A DNA stretch of 64,000 nucleotides, from assembly GCF_018873765.1 (NCBI RefSeq), contig NC_057926.1:55255378-55319377 (forward strand), read 5' to 3'. This DNA is from Telopea speciosissima. Its lineage: Eukaryota; Streptophyta; Magnoliopsida; Proteales; Proteaceae. A program made the position numbers and the translations under genes. Positions 23,847 through 37,500 of the stretch are shown here, one piece after another. Positions within the stretch are counted from its first letter, which is position 1. The number at the start of each line of letters is the position of its first letter. The notes beneath the pieces were generated by a model, which saw nothing but the letters and a program-made list of their open reading frames with translations, was not told the origin of the DNA and ran no database searches.

Positions 23847-25486
23847 TCACCAGACCAAGCCCTTTCTTCTCCTATACCTCTCTACATTGTCAGTGCTCAT
23901 CCGTGATTTTTCAGGCTTATTAGTCTTCTTTGACTTCTCAAGTCTACTATCTAAACTGTTTCTTGAGGCCTCAGGACGGTCAGATCCCATCTCAGATGCA
24001 TCTGAAGTTCCACTTTCAGATTGTTTACTCTGATTGTTGTCGTCCGCTCTTTCTTTAGAACCATTTGTTGCAGCCTTTGACTTGCCAACATGCACTACAA
24101 ATTTCTTCAGGTGTTTAATGTACTCGGGATAAAGTTCGAGATTGCAATGGCCACCACCCTTTACCCAAAGGGGTTCATACTTTTCCTTGCTCAGTTCCCA
24201 AAGCTGCTTCCCGTGGGAACAATCCACAACTTCGTCTGTTGTTCCCTAAAGAACAGAAAAAATGAGAATCTATTATTGCATTCCTTCAACAAATTTCACA
24301 ATAAAATTCCACACAACCATCACAAGTGATGGATGTATAATCCACTTCTCATTATTGATGTGGGAACTCTTTCAATGGGTATGCTTTATTTATTTAGCTT
24401 CCGTAAAAGAATGCTCATAATCCTGTTAACAGCAATGCCCCCCCCCCCCCCCCCCCCCCAAACAAAAAATATATATATTCTGTGAAGGAAGAAAGGAATA
24501 GAACAATCATTGATGCAAAATCATTTCAAGGGTCCTCACACAAGGTATCTCAATGTGTGGAGGGCTAGTAACTACCCTGTGTATGATGTTGAGATCAATC
24601 AGTAGCAAGACTGGAACTGACAGAATTAGAAATGAATGCATTGACAAGAATCTGGACATGCATAAAAAGGTCAAAAAACAACAGAAAGGTGGCTCAGATC
24701 CTTCGGTCACATACAAGAAGACTAACGATGGCATTTATAAGTAATGTGCTTGTTTTTTTTTTTTTTTGTGGAGAAGTAATGCGCCTGTTGCATAGTTGTC
24801 ACGGCGCCACGGCGATCCAAGTCGGTGGAGGGGTGTCACGTCGATATATCGACATGTCGCCCGCCATGGCGTTGCCATGGCGAGCATGTCGACCATGTTT
24901 TATTTTTATTTTCTCTATTTTTAATGTGTTAATAGATGTATACTCAAGCCATGTTTTATTTTTCTCTATTGTTTCTCAAGTTTTAAGAAGAAAATTCAGA
25001 AATCGAAGAAGAAATCGAAGAGGGAAAGAAGAAATCGAAAGAAATCGAAGAGGGAAAGAAGATAGGAAGAAGAAATCGAAGAGGGAAAGAAGACAGGAAG
25101 AAGAAATCGAAGAAGAAATCGAAAGAAATTGAAGAGGGAAAGAAGAAATCGAAGAGGGAAGAAGAAATCGAAGACAGGAAGAAGAAATCGAAGAGGGAAA
25201 GAGAGTCAGGAGGAAGAAATCAAAGAGGGTCGCCATGGCGTAGGTCGCCATGCAGCCCTCTCCAGCGCCACGACGCCATGACAACTATGGCCTGTTGTGT
25301 GTTGATATACATTGTTGTGGCCTTTACTTGACAGGTTGAGATTTTGGGATTAGCGGTTGTAACATAGTATTAGAGCCAAGAGGTCTGGTGTCTGATCCCT
25401 GGTAAGTGCGAGGGGTCTGTGTTATGTGTTGTTGTGCCCCTACGTGTTATGCCCCCTTGGTGTCACGTGCAGAGCTGTGTGTATGT

Positions 25487-25517
<31 letters not shown>

Positions 25518-28500
25518 GGGGGGGGGGCATGCACATGCCGGTGGATGTTGTGTGTTGATCTACATTGTTGTGACCCTTACTTAAGAGCTCGAGCTTTTGG
25601 GATAAGCGGTTGTAACAATTTTACAAGTTCAAGGTGTTAGAAGGACAAGGGGGAGGGGTTTGAAGATTATGGCTGGGAAGAGGGGGCGCTTCAGAAGATT
25701 GCTTGTGATTGTTTCAATAGAATATATGTCCCTAGATAGAATGACACCGAAGCAGGATTCTTTTAGGCTGACAGTTGCTTTACAACTCTAAACAATCCAA
25801 GTCTAGAGATAAATCTCAATCTACAAATTAGAACATAATTTACTACCATCCCCAAGTTGTCAATGAGAAATTAGAACTTTTAAAAATAGATGAAGGCTCA
25901 TCTTTTATGTAAAAAGAATGACCTCTTTTTTCTCAAGGATAGGGTGCTTGATTTGAGTAATGCTTACTTACTCCCTTGTTTTAGTTATTTTTGTTTAAGA
26001 GGAAAAAGAATGTCTCTCATCTTAATATATATGTCATATATGCATGCCAGATACACTAGGACAAACAAAACTTTATTTTTTACCCTTGATGCAATTTTTA
26101 GTCAGGAGGGCTGTTATTCAACAAACTTGTTTCAAATATTACCAAGCAAACTGACAAAAGTGTTGGCATGTCCAGATGAAGGTCTTGTTTAATACAAATA
26201 CAAATCCGAATATAAAGTGAAGGGGACCATTTACTTATTATATAGTCAGCTTAACAGCTCAGTTATACCAATCGCCTCTAATATAAAGTACATAGAAAAG
26301 TATTCGCTTGACGAAGATGGTAAGAAATAAAAAAGAGAAAGACAAAATTTAGAAGAATGAGATGAAGAAAACTACTCACGTGAATTACCAGAACGGGGCA
26401 AGTCACCATGCCAATTTTGTCAATATTCTGATAAGGGGGGAAAAAACAAAAAGAACAAGTTTCAATTTACCACACAAAACTTCAAGATGGAAATGTGGCA
26501 GGTTATACCTGTGCTGAACCCAACCCTATTAAATGCTGATAAACTCTAGCCCCATCACATGAAGCATGTACTTTTGCAAAGTAAACCACAGTTAACACAC
26601 AGGGGTGGGGGTGGAGGAGGTTTTATGAGAAACGCAGAGGGTAAGACACCGGCACTTTTGCATACAAAAGTTGACCTAACCCAGAAGTGTCATACCAGAC
26701 ATAAACACTAGGGGCATGGCCTGGTTTGACGGAACCCAGTGTCATCCTTGTACAAAATGGTCATGATAAATGATATTATAGACGCAGCATTACCTTGAAA
26801 ATGTCAAACCAGTATGTTCGTTTGACAGGGTACAATACTCTCAACCCAGAAAGGATGGGGCTATGAAGAACCACGGCTCTCAAGTTTGGTAGATGAGAAG
26901 CTAGATCAAGAGTTGGGCCACTTCCAACAGACTGACCATATAATATTAAATCCTCGTCTTTTACCCCATATTGCTCCTTGAGGCATTTATGTGCTGCCTC
27001 AATGTCTGCATATGTATTAGATTCAGAGGGCTGTTTCAAAGAACAAAAGATGACAGTCATAGCAAGAAAACAGGAAAATGATAGCAACAAGGATATATCC
27101 ACTGAATGATCAAAGAATGTATAAGTTATCCAGCTATAAATCTGCCAAGTATTAAATATGTATTATCTGGGCATAATTTCCAGTATAGCTATGGTGGGGT
27201 AGTTCCATCATCTTGTTTTTGTTATTTAACACATCTGTTTGCCACATACAATTGGACATTTTCTAGGCATAGATTTCATAGGAATACGTAGAGATTTACC
27301 AGGTAGATCTATGACTAGATGCAGTTCAGTCCTTTTTATTATTTTTAATCTTTTCTGGTGGGTACCTAATAATATCAATAGCCCTCATTCTGTTGCCTGA
27401 AGATGTTAATTGGTGAATTTCAATCCAATGAGATAATTTAGTTGCTCTCAATTTTTCTTTTTTGTCCCCCTTTCTAATAAATGGAACTGGAGTAAATCCA
27501 TTTGTGCACTTAAGAAAACTCATTGCCAAATGGGAGAAGTACTTTGACTGATCATAAACAAATTCAGAAAGAACATTAACAAAGGTCATTATGGGTAAAA
27601 ACAAAGGTATATAAAATATTAAAGGACACATAGTTGTCAAGGCGTCACCTAGGTGTCCAGGCTCTTTCTTTGGGTCCAATGTGACAACACTCCTTGTTGA
27701 CACTTCTTGAGTTTACCTTAATTTATGCTTATTATTTTGTTTTTGTTTTTATATGAATATGCCTATATTATATCCTATGCTTTGTTTACTAGAACATCCA
27801 AAGGACTCCGTTGAACATGGCCATACCACCTCAAACAACTTTCTCATAGCTTATCATATATAGAAGATACTCCCAAATCAGCTCTAATATGATCATTCCT
27901 TACTGTATCCTTCCTAGTTTTGCCACATCCATCTCAAAATCTTCATCTCCGCTACACTGAGTTTATCTACATGACGCTTCTTATCTGCCCAACATTCCGC
28001 ACCATACATCATAGCCGGTCATATGACTGTCCTATAAAATTTTCCTTTAAGTTTTAAAGGAATACGTCAATTACACAACACTTCAGACGTACCTCTCTAC
28101 TTCATCCATCCTGTTTTAATTCCTTGTGAAATATTATCCTCTATATCACCTTCTTTATTTATGATTGAGCCCAGATACCTAAAATAATCACTTTGCAAAA
28201 TCTCTCTCTCATTAATTTTCACCAACCTCATTATCCATCCTAGTGTAACTAAAGTTACACACCATATGCTCTATCTTTATTCTACTTCTCTTAAAACCTT
28301 CTGATTCCAAGATTGATCTCCATAACTCTAGCTTGGCATTAATCCTTGTTTTTGTCTCATCCATCAAAACAATATCATCAGTAAAAAGCATACACCAAGG
28401 AACCTCATATTGAATGTCTCTGGTTAAATCATCTATGATAAGCGCAAACAAATAAAGGCTTAAAGTTGATCCTTGATGTAACCCAATAATAATTGGGAAT

Positions 28501-31500
28501 TCACTACCTTGACCTTCCATAGTTCTTACACTAGCCACCACACTATCATATATATCTTTAAGAGCAAATCACTTGTACCACCCTTGTGGTTTGGTCCAAT
28601 TACAAATACCCCCCGGTTGTTTGAACAATTACATTCGTACCCATGAAGATTGACAGTGTTAGGGAGGTGTTAGTTTTGAAATGTAAAAGACAGTTTTACC
28701 CTGGTTATATCTTGAACTAAAATGATAAAATCAAAATACGATTTTTACCCTTATTACATCCTCAAACTTTTTTTTTTTGGGTAAAACATCCTTAAACCTA
28801 AAATCCCCAAATAAGGGTTTTTCTGCTTCTCGTGTTCGTGATGTCTTCTTGTTCGATGAACTACTAAAGCAAGGGATTTGATGTGTGCTTTTTTCCGCCG
28901 TTATCATATATGAAATGATTATCCATCATTATCAAGCCTTCTCTGTTCCAATATAGCTAGTGGATACCCTGTTTTAGGGTGTTTCTTTGTCCTGTTTTGA
29001 TATATGTCTGTCTGGAGCATTGACCATCAGATCTGCCTGAGACTTAATGCACCTTTTCTATGCTCTACGAGAGGAGATCAATTGGCCTTGATCTGGTCTA
29101 CTGATTTGCTGTTATCTGGATTCCTACTTTTTAGGATCTCACCAGGGATGATTCGCATGTGCCTGTGTTCAAAGGTCCTTTGTTGGGCAGAAGAGAGCTG
29201 CTGGAAAGCTTCAAGGTGTTCAATGCTTCCTTAGAGGGCAGAATACACTGTATGTTGGAAAGATTGGGGGTCGTAGCAGGGGTTTGGAGCTTGCAGGGAG
29301 ACGGGCAGGGAGACGGAGAAGGCAAGGGTCCACTTGTGCAGCAGTGCTCAGTGCAGCGCAGGTCTATAAGAGGAAGAAAATCAAAAAGGCAAGGCGGGGC
29401 AGACCGCCAAGGAAGGGAGCTGCCCAGCGTGTCACGAGATCCATGAGATCGGTGGAGGATCACCTCAGTGTTTCACAATGAACTGCTTATTCTGGAACGC
29501 AAGGGGAGTTGGTAACAAGCCAACCTCTAGAAGGTTAAAGGCTCTGGGAGTACAGCATAATTGGACATTGTTGCGATTGCAGAGCCCAAGGCACAGGCAG
29601 CTAAGGCACCTCTGGTTTTACGAAGGATAGGGTTGGACTCAGTGATTGTCCAGGACAGGCTGTGGGTGTTCTGGAGGTCCACGGTGCAAGTGTCTGTTCA
29701 GGAGGAACATCAGCAGTTTGTCACGCTGCGATGTGTGGATGCCAATGGGGGGAGTTTTCTTATCACTTTTGTTCATGGGCTGTATTCGGTGATGGATAGG
29801 CGAGAAATGTGGGCAAGGCTGGATGCGTTCTCCGGGACTGTTACTGGACCTTGGGCAGTTGGAGGGGATTTTAATGCAGTTGTGTCCCCTGCTGAGAAGG
29901 TGGGTGGGAGCCCGGCTTGTTCGCAGTCGCTAGAGGAGTTTGGGAGTTTTGCCAGTGGGGCGGGACTCATGGACGCGGGGTTCTCTGGAAGCATTTTTAC
30001 GTGGTCAAATAACCAAGTTGGTTCTAGGAGGGTTATGGCCAGGCTGGATCGTTTCTTGATTAATGCAGAATGGGCTGGTGCCTACCCCAAGTGTGACGTC
30101 ACTCACCTCAACAGGACCTGCTCTGATCACGCCCCTATTTGGATGTTTTTTGCGGCTTCCTGCGACCATGGTTGGTCGCCTTTTAAATTTCAGCAAATGT
30201 GGCTTCTCCACTTGGAGTTTATGGACTTTGTCAGAGGTCAGTGGTGTAAACCGGTGTTCGGGTCGCCGCTTTTGGTGTTGTTCCTAAAGCTTAAAAGCCT
30301 GAGGAACGCACTTCGAGGGTGGAATAAGGAGGTGTTTGGGAACATACATCAGAAGATAAGGGATGCAGAAGATGCTGTGTGCAGGGCAGAGGTAAATGCG
30401 GACAGGTGGAATAGCGATGAGACCAAGAGGGAACTGGAGGAGACCAGGCAGGCTTTACAGGGGGTCTTGTTGCAGGAGGAAATATTTTTGGCGGCAGAAA
30501 TCAAGAGTCACCCGGCTTAAGGAGGGGCACCGGAACACGAAATTCTTTCACGCCATGGTAAATGTTAGAAGAAGGAAGGCTGGCATCAACAAAATCAGAG
30601 GTGTTGATGGGGAGTGGACTTCGGACCTTGAGGAAATCCAAGCTGAGGCAGTACGACACTTCTCAAGGATTTACGAGTCACAGGGATGCGTGGTTGATGA
30701 GGAGTTGTTGGGGTTAATTCCCAAGGTGGTGTCCGAGGCGGATAACGTCTCTCTAATGAGGTTATCCTCGGAGGAGCAGGTGAGAGATGCTTTTTTTTCT
30801 CTGTCAAGAGACAGTGCTCCGAGTCCTGACGGATTCTCAGGAATTTTCTTCACAGCCTGTTGGGAGGTAGTAGGAAGTGATGTTTGGGCAGCAGTGAAGG
30901 ATTTTTTTTTGGAAGGTGGCCTCCCAAGAAGCTTTACCTCGGCCAACCTTGTTTTGATTCCAAAGAAAGACAGCCCTAAGTCAATGGCAGACTTTAGACC
31001 TATCAGCCTCTGCAACTTCTCCTACAAGATTCTTGCGAAAATTTTGACTACCAGGTTGGCAGGGCTGCTTCGTTCGTTAGTGGCAGAGGAACAGGGTGCT
31101 TTTGTGCAAGGAAGAAGCATACATGATAATATAGCCATTGTCCAGGAGGTGACTCAAGATCTGAACCGCAAGACAAGGGGGGGCAATGTGATACTCAAAT
31201 TGGACATGGCTAAGGCTTATGACAGGCTGGAGTGGGAGTTTCTGTGGTTGGTTCTCTCTCGCTTTGGTTTTGGTGAGGAATGGATTGCTCTTATCAGGAA
31301 GACAGTGGAGAACTGTTGGTTCTCCATTGTGATGGGGGGCAGGCAATCTGGTTTCTTTAAGTCTTCAAGAGGGGTGCGACAGGGGGACCCACTATCCCCA
31401 GCCCTATTTATTCTGGCAGAAGAGGTGTTAAGCAGGGGCTTGAAAGGGCTCTTTGAGGGCCATGCAGCCTTTTACAGACTTCCGAGGGGGTGTCCAGGGG

Positions 31501-34500
31501 TCTCGCCCAGTCTTTTTGCTGATGACACCATCATCTTTTCCCGGGGGTTGAAGAGGTCGCTCAGGAAAATAATGGGTTTCAATTGGAAGATATGAAGGCT
31601 TCTCAGGTCAGATGGTCAACAAGGAAAAAAGCTGCTTTGTGGTGGGGGACAGGGCTACAGCAGCAGGAATTCGTATGGTTGGTTTGGTCACTGGCTTCCC
31701 TAGGAGGTCTCTTCCCATCACATACCTGGGAGCGCCACTCTGTTCGGGCACGCTCAAAATTTGTTATTTTGAAGGGCTAGCGGAGAAGATCAGAAGTAAG
31801 GTGGCGGGCTGGAAAGGCAGGTTATTGTCGACCGGGGGGAGAGTAACTTTGCTTAGGCATGTCCTCTCTTCAATGCCCATTCATGTTCTCACCACTTTGG
31901 AACCGCCAAAAGCAGTCACTCGAAGAATTTATGGGATCTTGGCTAATTTTCTTTGGGGTAGCTCAAAATGGGGCTACCACAGGCAGTGGGTGAATTGGCA
32001 AATGGTCTACAGACCCCTTGAGGAAGGAGGACTTGGAATTCGGCTTCTAGAAGAGGTAGGCCTCTCGCTCAGGCTTAAAAGCCTATGGAAAGCTTTATCT
32101 GAGCAGTCACAGTGGAGCAGGTTCTTCAGAGCCAAATATTTTAAAAATGTGTATGTGGCATTGGCAGGCATAGAGGGGAATGCTTCCAAAATCTGGCATA
32201 ACACGTTGAAATACAAGGGGTTTATGTTGGAAAGGTCAAGGTGGCTGCTTGGGGAAGGCAAGGTGCTCTTTTGGCTCGATAACTGGGTGTGGGTGTGGGT
32301 GTGGGTGGGGGTGGGGGTGGGGCCATTGATTGATTTTGTTGATAATGGCCTTCTTGTTGACCCGGAGCTCTGTGTGAAGGATGCGGTGGATGAGGAAGGA
32401 AATTGGAGGGAGGATCTTTTAGACATCATTGATTCAGACTCAGTCAGGAACAACATTATTTAGGAGAACTTTGTGCTCTCTGACAGGGAGGATGTCATGG
32501 TGTGGACCCCTGCCAGCGATGGATGTTTTACAACGGGGTCAGCTTGGAATGAGGTCCGGCAAGGAGCTCCTAGGGTCCCTTTCGCTAAATGGATCTGGAA
32601 TCAGACGTTGCCCACTAAAATGGGCTTCTTTTCTTGGCAACTGCTTACAGGAAGGATTCCCACTGACGAATCTCTTATGGCTCTTGGTATCCCCTTGGCG
32701 TCCAGATGCAACTGTTGTGGGCAGCCAAGGATGGAAACAATGGAGCATATCCTTGGCCTGGGTGTCGTGGCTGTTAAGGTTTGGATTTTCTTTGCCAGGC
32801 TCTTTGACATCCCTTTCCTGCCCTCTCAGGATGTTAGAAGTCGCATTGCGCTGTGGCATGAGTATACAGGAAGCAGATGCACGAGTGACTTTATAACAGG
32901 AATTATGCCAGCCTTAATTTGTTGGGAGCTTTGGAAGGAGAGGAACTTCAGGAAGCACAATGAGAGACGGCGAACTGCGGCTGCCAATATAGAGCGGGTG
33001 AAAGGTTGGGTTAAGGAGGTGTGCATGCCCCCCAAGTTAGAAAGACAGGGATCGGCAAGGAACAACTTAATTCTTCAATGGTTCGGTATGTCGGCGCCTC
33101 CACCAAGGCTGAAACTGCCCCAACCCATATACTGGTGCCCTCCTTTAAGCTCTGTTAAATTGAATGTGGATGGCGCTTGTAAAGGAAATCCCGGTCAGGG
33201 AGGGGGTGGTGGAGTGATTAGAGACGGGAATGGAGTTGTGCTGGCAGCTTTTGCAAACTTTTACGGAGTCTGCACAAACTCTATAGTAGAACTCAGGGCC
33301 CTGAGAGATGGTTTGCGACTGTGCCAGGAACTCCAGTTGAAGGGGGTTGTGGTTAACTCTGACTCTGACTCCACGGTGAGAATGATCAACCAAAAGAAGT
33401 GCTTATCCTGGAAGGGTTGGTACTGGTTCAACGAAGTGGTGGAGCTGATCTCAGCAACACAGGCTAATGTGGCCTTTGCGTTTCGCGAGAGCAATAGAGC
33501 AGCGGATTGGCTGGCCAATCACGCTTGTGAAGTAGGTGCTTCTGTCACGTACTACCAGGACAGGCTGCCGAGTGGAGGACTCACAGGTATTATCAGAGAG
33601 GACAAGGCAGGAATGCCTGTCTTTAGGTTTTAATGTGCAGCTTATTTTGTATAGGGAGTGGGATTTACCCTCTGAGGGCAGTTAATGATGTGAGCTATGG
33701 GCTGAGGTAAGGCGGCATGTCCCCCTCTTGAATTCTTTAATTATTATTTGGGTTTTAATAAAATCTAGGGGCTGACCCGGGTCCCAGAGAAGTTTGGGCC
33801 ACAAAAAAGACAAAAAAAAAAAAAAAAAAAAAAAAAGAAGGAAAAAGAAAAAAAGGATCTAAGGTATCTATTTCTGAAATAGATCCATTATCCAACATTC
33901 AGACGTTGGATCATCCTCAGATTTTGGGGATTATTCTGTGGATTGAAAGCTACATTTGACCAGAATTTTGATTACATCTGAGTTGTGGATTTTGATATAT
34001 TTAATTTCTCTGTATTCTGTTTCTTTTTGGTTTTGCAATCTGGAGCGATTGTGATTTGGCTTCTCTTTATCCTGCGGCTTCTTGTTCGGGCTCTAAGTTA
34101 TTTCTTTGGTTATTATTCTTTTTCTTTCGGCTGATTCTACTTATTATTTGGCTTCTCTTTCTCCAAAGGCAAGTTGAAATACTTAAAGTCTGCACCTCTG
34201 CAAAGTGGTCGGAGTTGGACGTGGTCAGTTTCACAGCTCAAAGATCGTCGGATTGGAGAGTGAAGTTCCTAGCAGATCGCCGGATTGCCGGAGAAGAAAG
34301 AGATGAGATGGAAGATGAGGTTGGAACAATGATTGAGGAGATGGGTTTGGGTTTTGTAATGTAAGGGTAAAAGGGTAAAAATACACTAATGAACGGGTAA
34401 TATGGCCATTTATGAATTTTTGCTTCAACTAACAGTTTCAACTTAACGTACTAGGTTTATTTGTAAGCCCCAACATAGTCCAGAGGAGGTACATGTAATT

Positions 34501-37500
34501 GTTCAAACAACCAGGGGGTACTTGTAATTGGACCAAACCACAGAGGTGGTACACGTAATTTGCTCTATCTTTAATTATGTCCACATATTTACTTGAAACA
34601 CTTCTCTTCTCTAGTACTTGTCAGATTAATTCTTTATGGACTCTATCATAAGCTTTTTCTAGGTCAATAAAGACCATATGGAGATCCTTCTTGCAATCTC
34701 TAAATCTTTCCATGAGTCTCCTAAGTAAATAGTTTGTGTTGTGGATCTTCCTGGCATAAAACCAAATTAGATCTTTGTAATAGTAGTTTCTTGTCTCAGG
34801 TGGGTTTCAATAACCCTCTCCCATAATTTCATAGTATGACTAATTAGGTTTATGCCTCTATAATTATTGCAGTCCTGAATATCACCTTTATTTTTGTAAA
34901 TCGAGACCACAATGCTTCTCCTCCATTCATTCAGCATTTCCCTCATGCTCATAATTTTATTAAACAGCTTGGTTAATCAAAATAAACCACAGATTCCTAA
35001 GCTTTTCCACACTTCTATTGGGACTTTGTCTGAGCCTAGAGCCTTGCCTACTTTCACCTCCTTAAAGCTTCTTCAGACACACTAATCTGTTGTACATATC
35101 TACGACATGCGGTGTCTTGATAGGTAATGGAGTCTTTCATGACAATATTACTCGAAATGTCTTCATTTAGTAGGCTGTAGAAATAATCTTTCCATCTCTC
35201 CTTAAAGTCCTCATCCCTTATTCTTTTATTCTTTTAATACATCTAACAAGGCCGAGATTTCTACTCTTCATTTCCCTCATTTTAGCTATCTTATAGATAG
35301 TTTTTTCCCCTTCCTTGTGCTCAGCTTGTTATAAAGATCTTCATATTTCTTCGCCTTTGCTTTTCCCACAATCTTCTTAGCTTTATTTTCTTGCAAACGT
35401 ATACCGTTTTAAATCATCTACATCCTTAATCTTTTGTCATGTCTTAAAACTAGCTTTCTTAGTCTTATGGTTGCTTGAACCTCATCATCGCACCACCAAG
35501 TCTCCCTAGAGGAATGACGTTTACCTTTCGATTCGCCTAGGACATCTTTAGCAACCTTCTTAATAGAAGTAGTCATGGTAGAGGGCCGGTTAGGAGAAGA
35601 GGGGAATCTGGGAAAAATCAGAGTTGCAAGGGGGGGGGGGGGGAGAAGAGTTGCATAAGGAGGGGGAAAGGAGTCCCACAACACCAAGCCATACAGGCAC
35701 TCATAACCATAATTCAAAATCTCGATGAAATTTCGAAGATTTTGGTCCTACCGAAACGAAATGCAACATCGAATTGAAAAATTACAATATATCGGTCAAA
35801 TTTCGGCGAGGTGTCGAAATTTCAATTGTTTGTAACATCTTACCCAAATTTCGGCCAGATGTTACAAACCTCAGTTATAAAAAGGCCATATTTCATCAGT
35901 CTCGGTCAAAATTTTGACCAAGAGCTCTCTGGAAGTCCCATTTCGCCAGTGTAAGGTGGTTTTTGGAGATTTTGTGCATTGGTGATGATGATGGTGGTGA
36001 TGGTGATGGTGATGATGGTGGTGGTGGTAGTGATGCATATGATGGAATTCGAGAGCAATATGTGGTAGAGCAGGAGGAGCCGGCCGTAGAGGAGATCCAA
36101 TTCACCGAAGAAACACAGTTTGATCATGCCACACAGGATACAGACCACAATGCACGTGCCCCCACACCGGCCACAAGTAAGGGTTACTCGAGAGGGCCTC
36201 GTTTCCAGTTCCGTCCTAGTAGGCATGCTGATCTTATGGACATTGATACCTTATCGAGCTCTGTTGGTAGATTGAGTATTGGCGACAGGGACAGCTGATC
36301 GAGTGGGCATTAGCGTGCACCATCAGAGTATAGTTCATCATATTCACATCCATGGACAGTTCACTGGGGTGTGGGGAGCATATATCTTCTGCGTCCATTC
36401 CAAGTTTTAAGTACGACTCCCACTCACAGGGACATAGTGGATCGTCTTTTGTGGACAACATCTTCTCCTACCCAACCCACTAGCCATACCCGTACATGCT
36501 CCCAGAGGCATCATATCACAGTGGAACAATGGGTAGCTCTTCACAGTTTGGTGACCCATATCCTAGGATAGGTTACCTTCAGTATGTTGATGATGCAATT
36601 TACATAACAACTATAGAAGACTATACTCGTTTCTTCTCCTAGACTATGACGTGGCATTCATATGTCTTACAGTCAGAGGACAATGCTTGTCGGCTCCATC
36701 GGACTATGAGTGGAATCGATCCTGGACGGCACAGTAATTATTATTAGTAGACACCTGACTTGTATTAGGAGAGTATATTGATGTCATCCAAATTATGTAC
36801 TTAATATTATGACTTATGAGTCATTGACTTTATGTTTGTATGATTTACTTGTTTGAATTACTTATTATGTTCTCTAGAACTTAAACAATGTGTAATTGAC
36901 TAATTATACATTAGGATTCGACTATACACTACCAATCAAGTGTGCAAATCCAAAACACCATTTTGGGTGACTATTGTTGCAATTTGAACATTTACATGTG
37001 TTTATATAGCCTAAAATAGGATTTCCATGAAGTTTCAGACCTTAATTTGGCCTAAAACCCACCGAAATGACCAACCGAAATCTTGTAAAAAATACCAAAC
37101 TTCGATGAGTCAGGCCGAAATGGCCAGCTGAAATGGCCTGCCGAAAGGAGACTTAATACTATGCTCATAAAACATATTCAATTTGTTCTTCAAATCTTTA
37201 ATTCTGAGTGCTACTACGATTACAATGAATAAATAGAAAATACTCTTGCTTAGAAATAGAAACCAAACTGGAAACAAACTTAAGGAAGAAACTAGCTGAA
37301 ATAGAAACTAAATAACCCCAAGAAAAAATCTCCTACGTATCTACTCAACTTCCTAAAATAAAGAGAATAAAATAAACTAAGTATTGGATCTAGCAGCCCT
37401 TGCCAAACCAGAAAACTGGTTTAGGACTGGTTCTTGGCTTAGACTTCCAAAGTGGGTCATATCAGTCCAGCCAGGCTAAGGCAACTGCATCAAGTCATCT

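Larger units (their letters stand above)
24246..26379 (-). other. Intron 4 of the hydrolase gene
   Basis: 2134 nt. Holds a C-run, a tiny poly-A insertion, a hAT-type MITE, an LTR remnant and a G-run, listed separately. The stretch 25618-26379 shows nothing recognisable. Confidence 0.8.
29135..33836 (+). mobile_element. LINE L1-b, nearly full ORF2
   Basis: Plant L1-type LINE inside the Mutator-like element. The end of ORF1 (basic [16 protein letters not shown]) ends at 29481, ORF2 follows to 33633, then a 3'UTR with AATAAAATC and a tail motif GACCCGGGTCCCAGAGAAG, then poly-A at 33812-33836. The same tail motif ends L1-c, so they are one family. The 5' border is approximate (about 29135, where ORF1-like coding becomes readable), and I found no convincing target duplication. 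Confidence 0.88.
28562..34565. mobile_element. Mutator-like TIR element carrying LINE L1-b
   Basis: Ends are inverted repeats of about 72 bp (GAGCAAATCACTTGTACC at left; GGTACACGTAATTTGCTC at right), roughly 90 percent alike, flanked by identical 9-bp TATCTTTAA copies. A 9-bp duplication with long TIRs is the mark of Mutator-like elements. Removing the element and one TATCTTTAA copy rejoins the RTE reading frame (IIKD to IYDSV), which proves the borders. No transposase is visible; the original element was probably about 1.3 kb and non-autonomous before L1-b landed in it. Confidence 0.85.

Noticed and set aside
24986-25229. Regular repeats that could suggest a CRISPR-like array
   Set aside because: Units are contiguous, imperfect and without unique spacers; it is a minisatellite inside a hAT-type MITE in plant DNA.
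29131-33518. Minus-strand open frames across L1-b (for example 29131-29463, 30671-31015, 32007-32456)
   Set aside because: They mirror well-recognised plus-strand LINE domains and have no motifs of their own.
29130-33860. GGATCT near 29135 and near 33859 as a target duplication of L1-b
   Set aside because: Only about seven bases match and the right copy is separated from the poly-A by about 20 A-rich bases.
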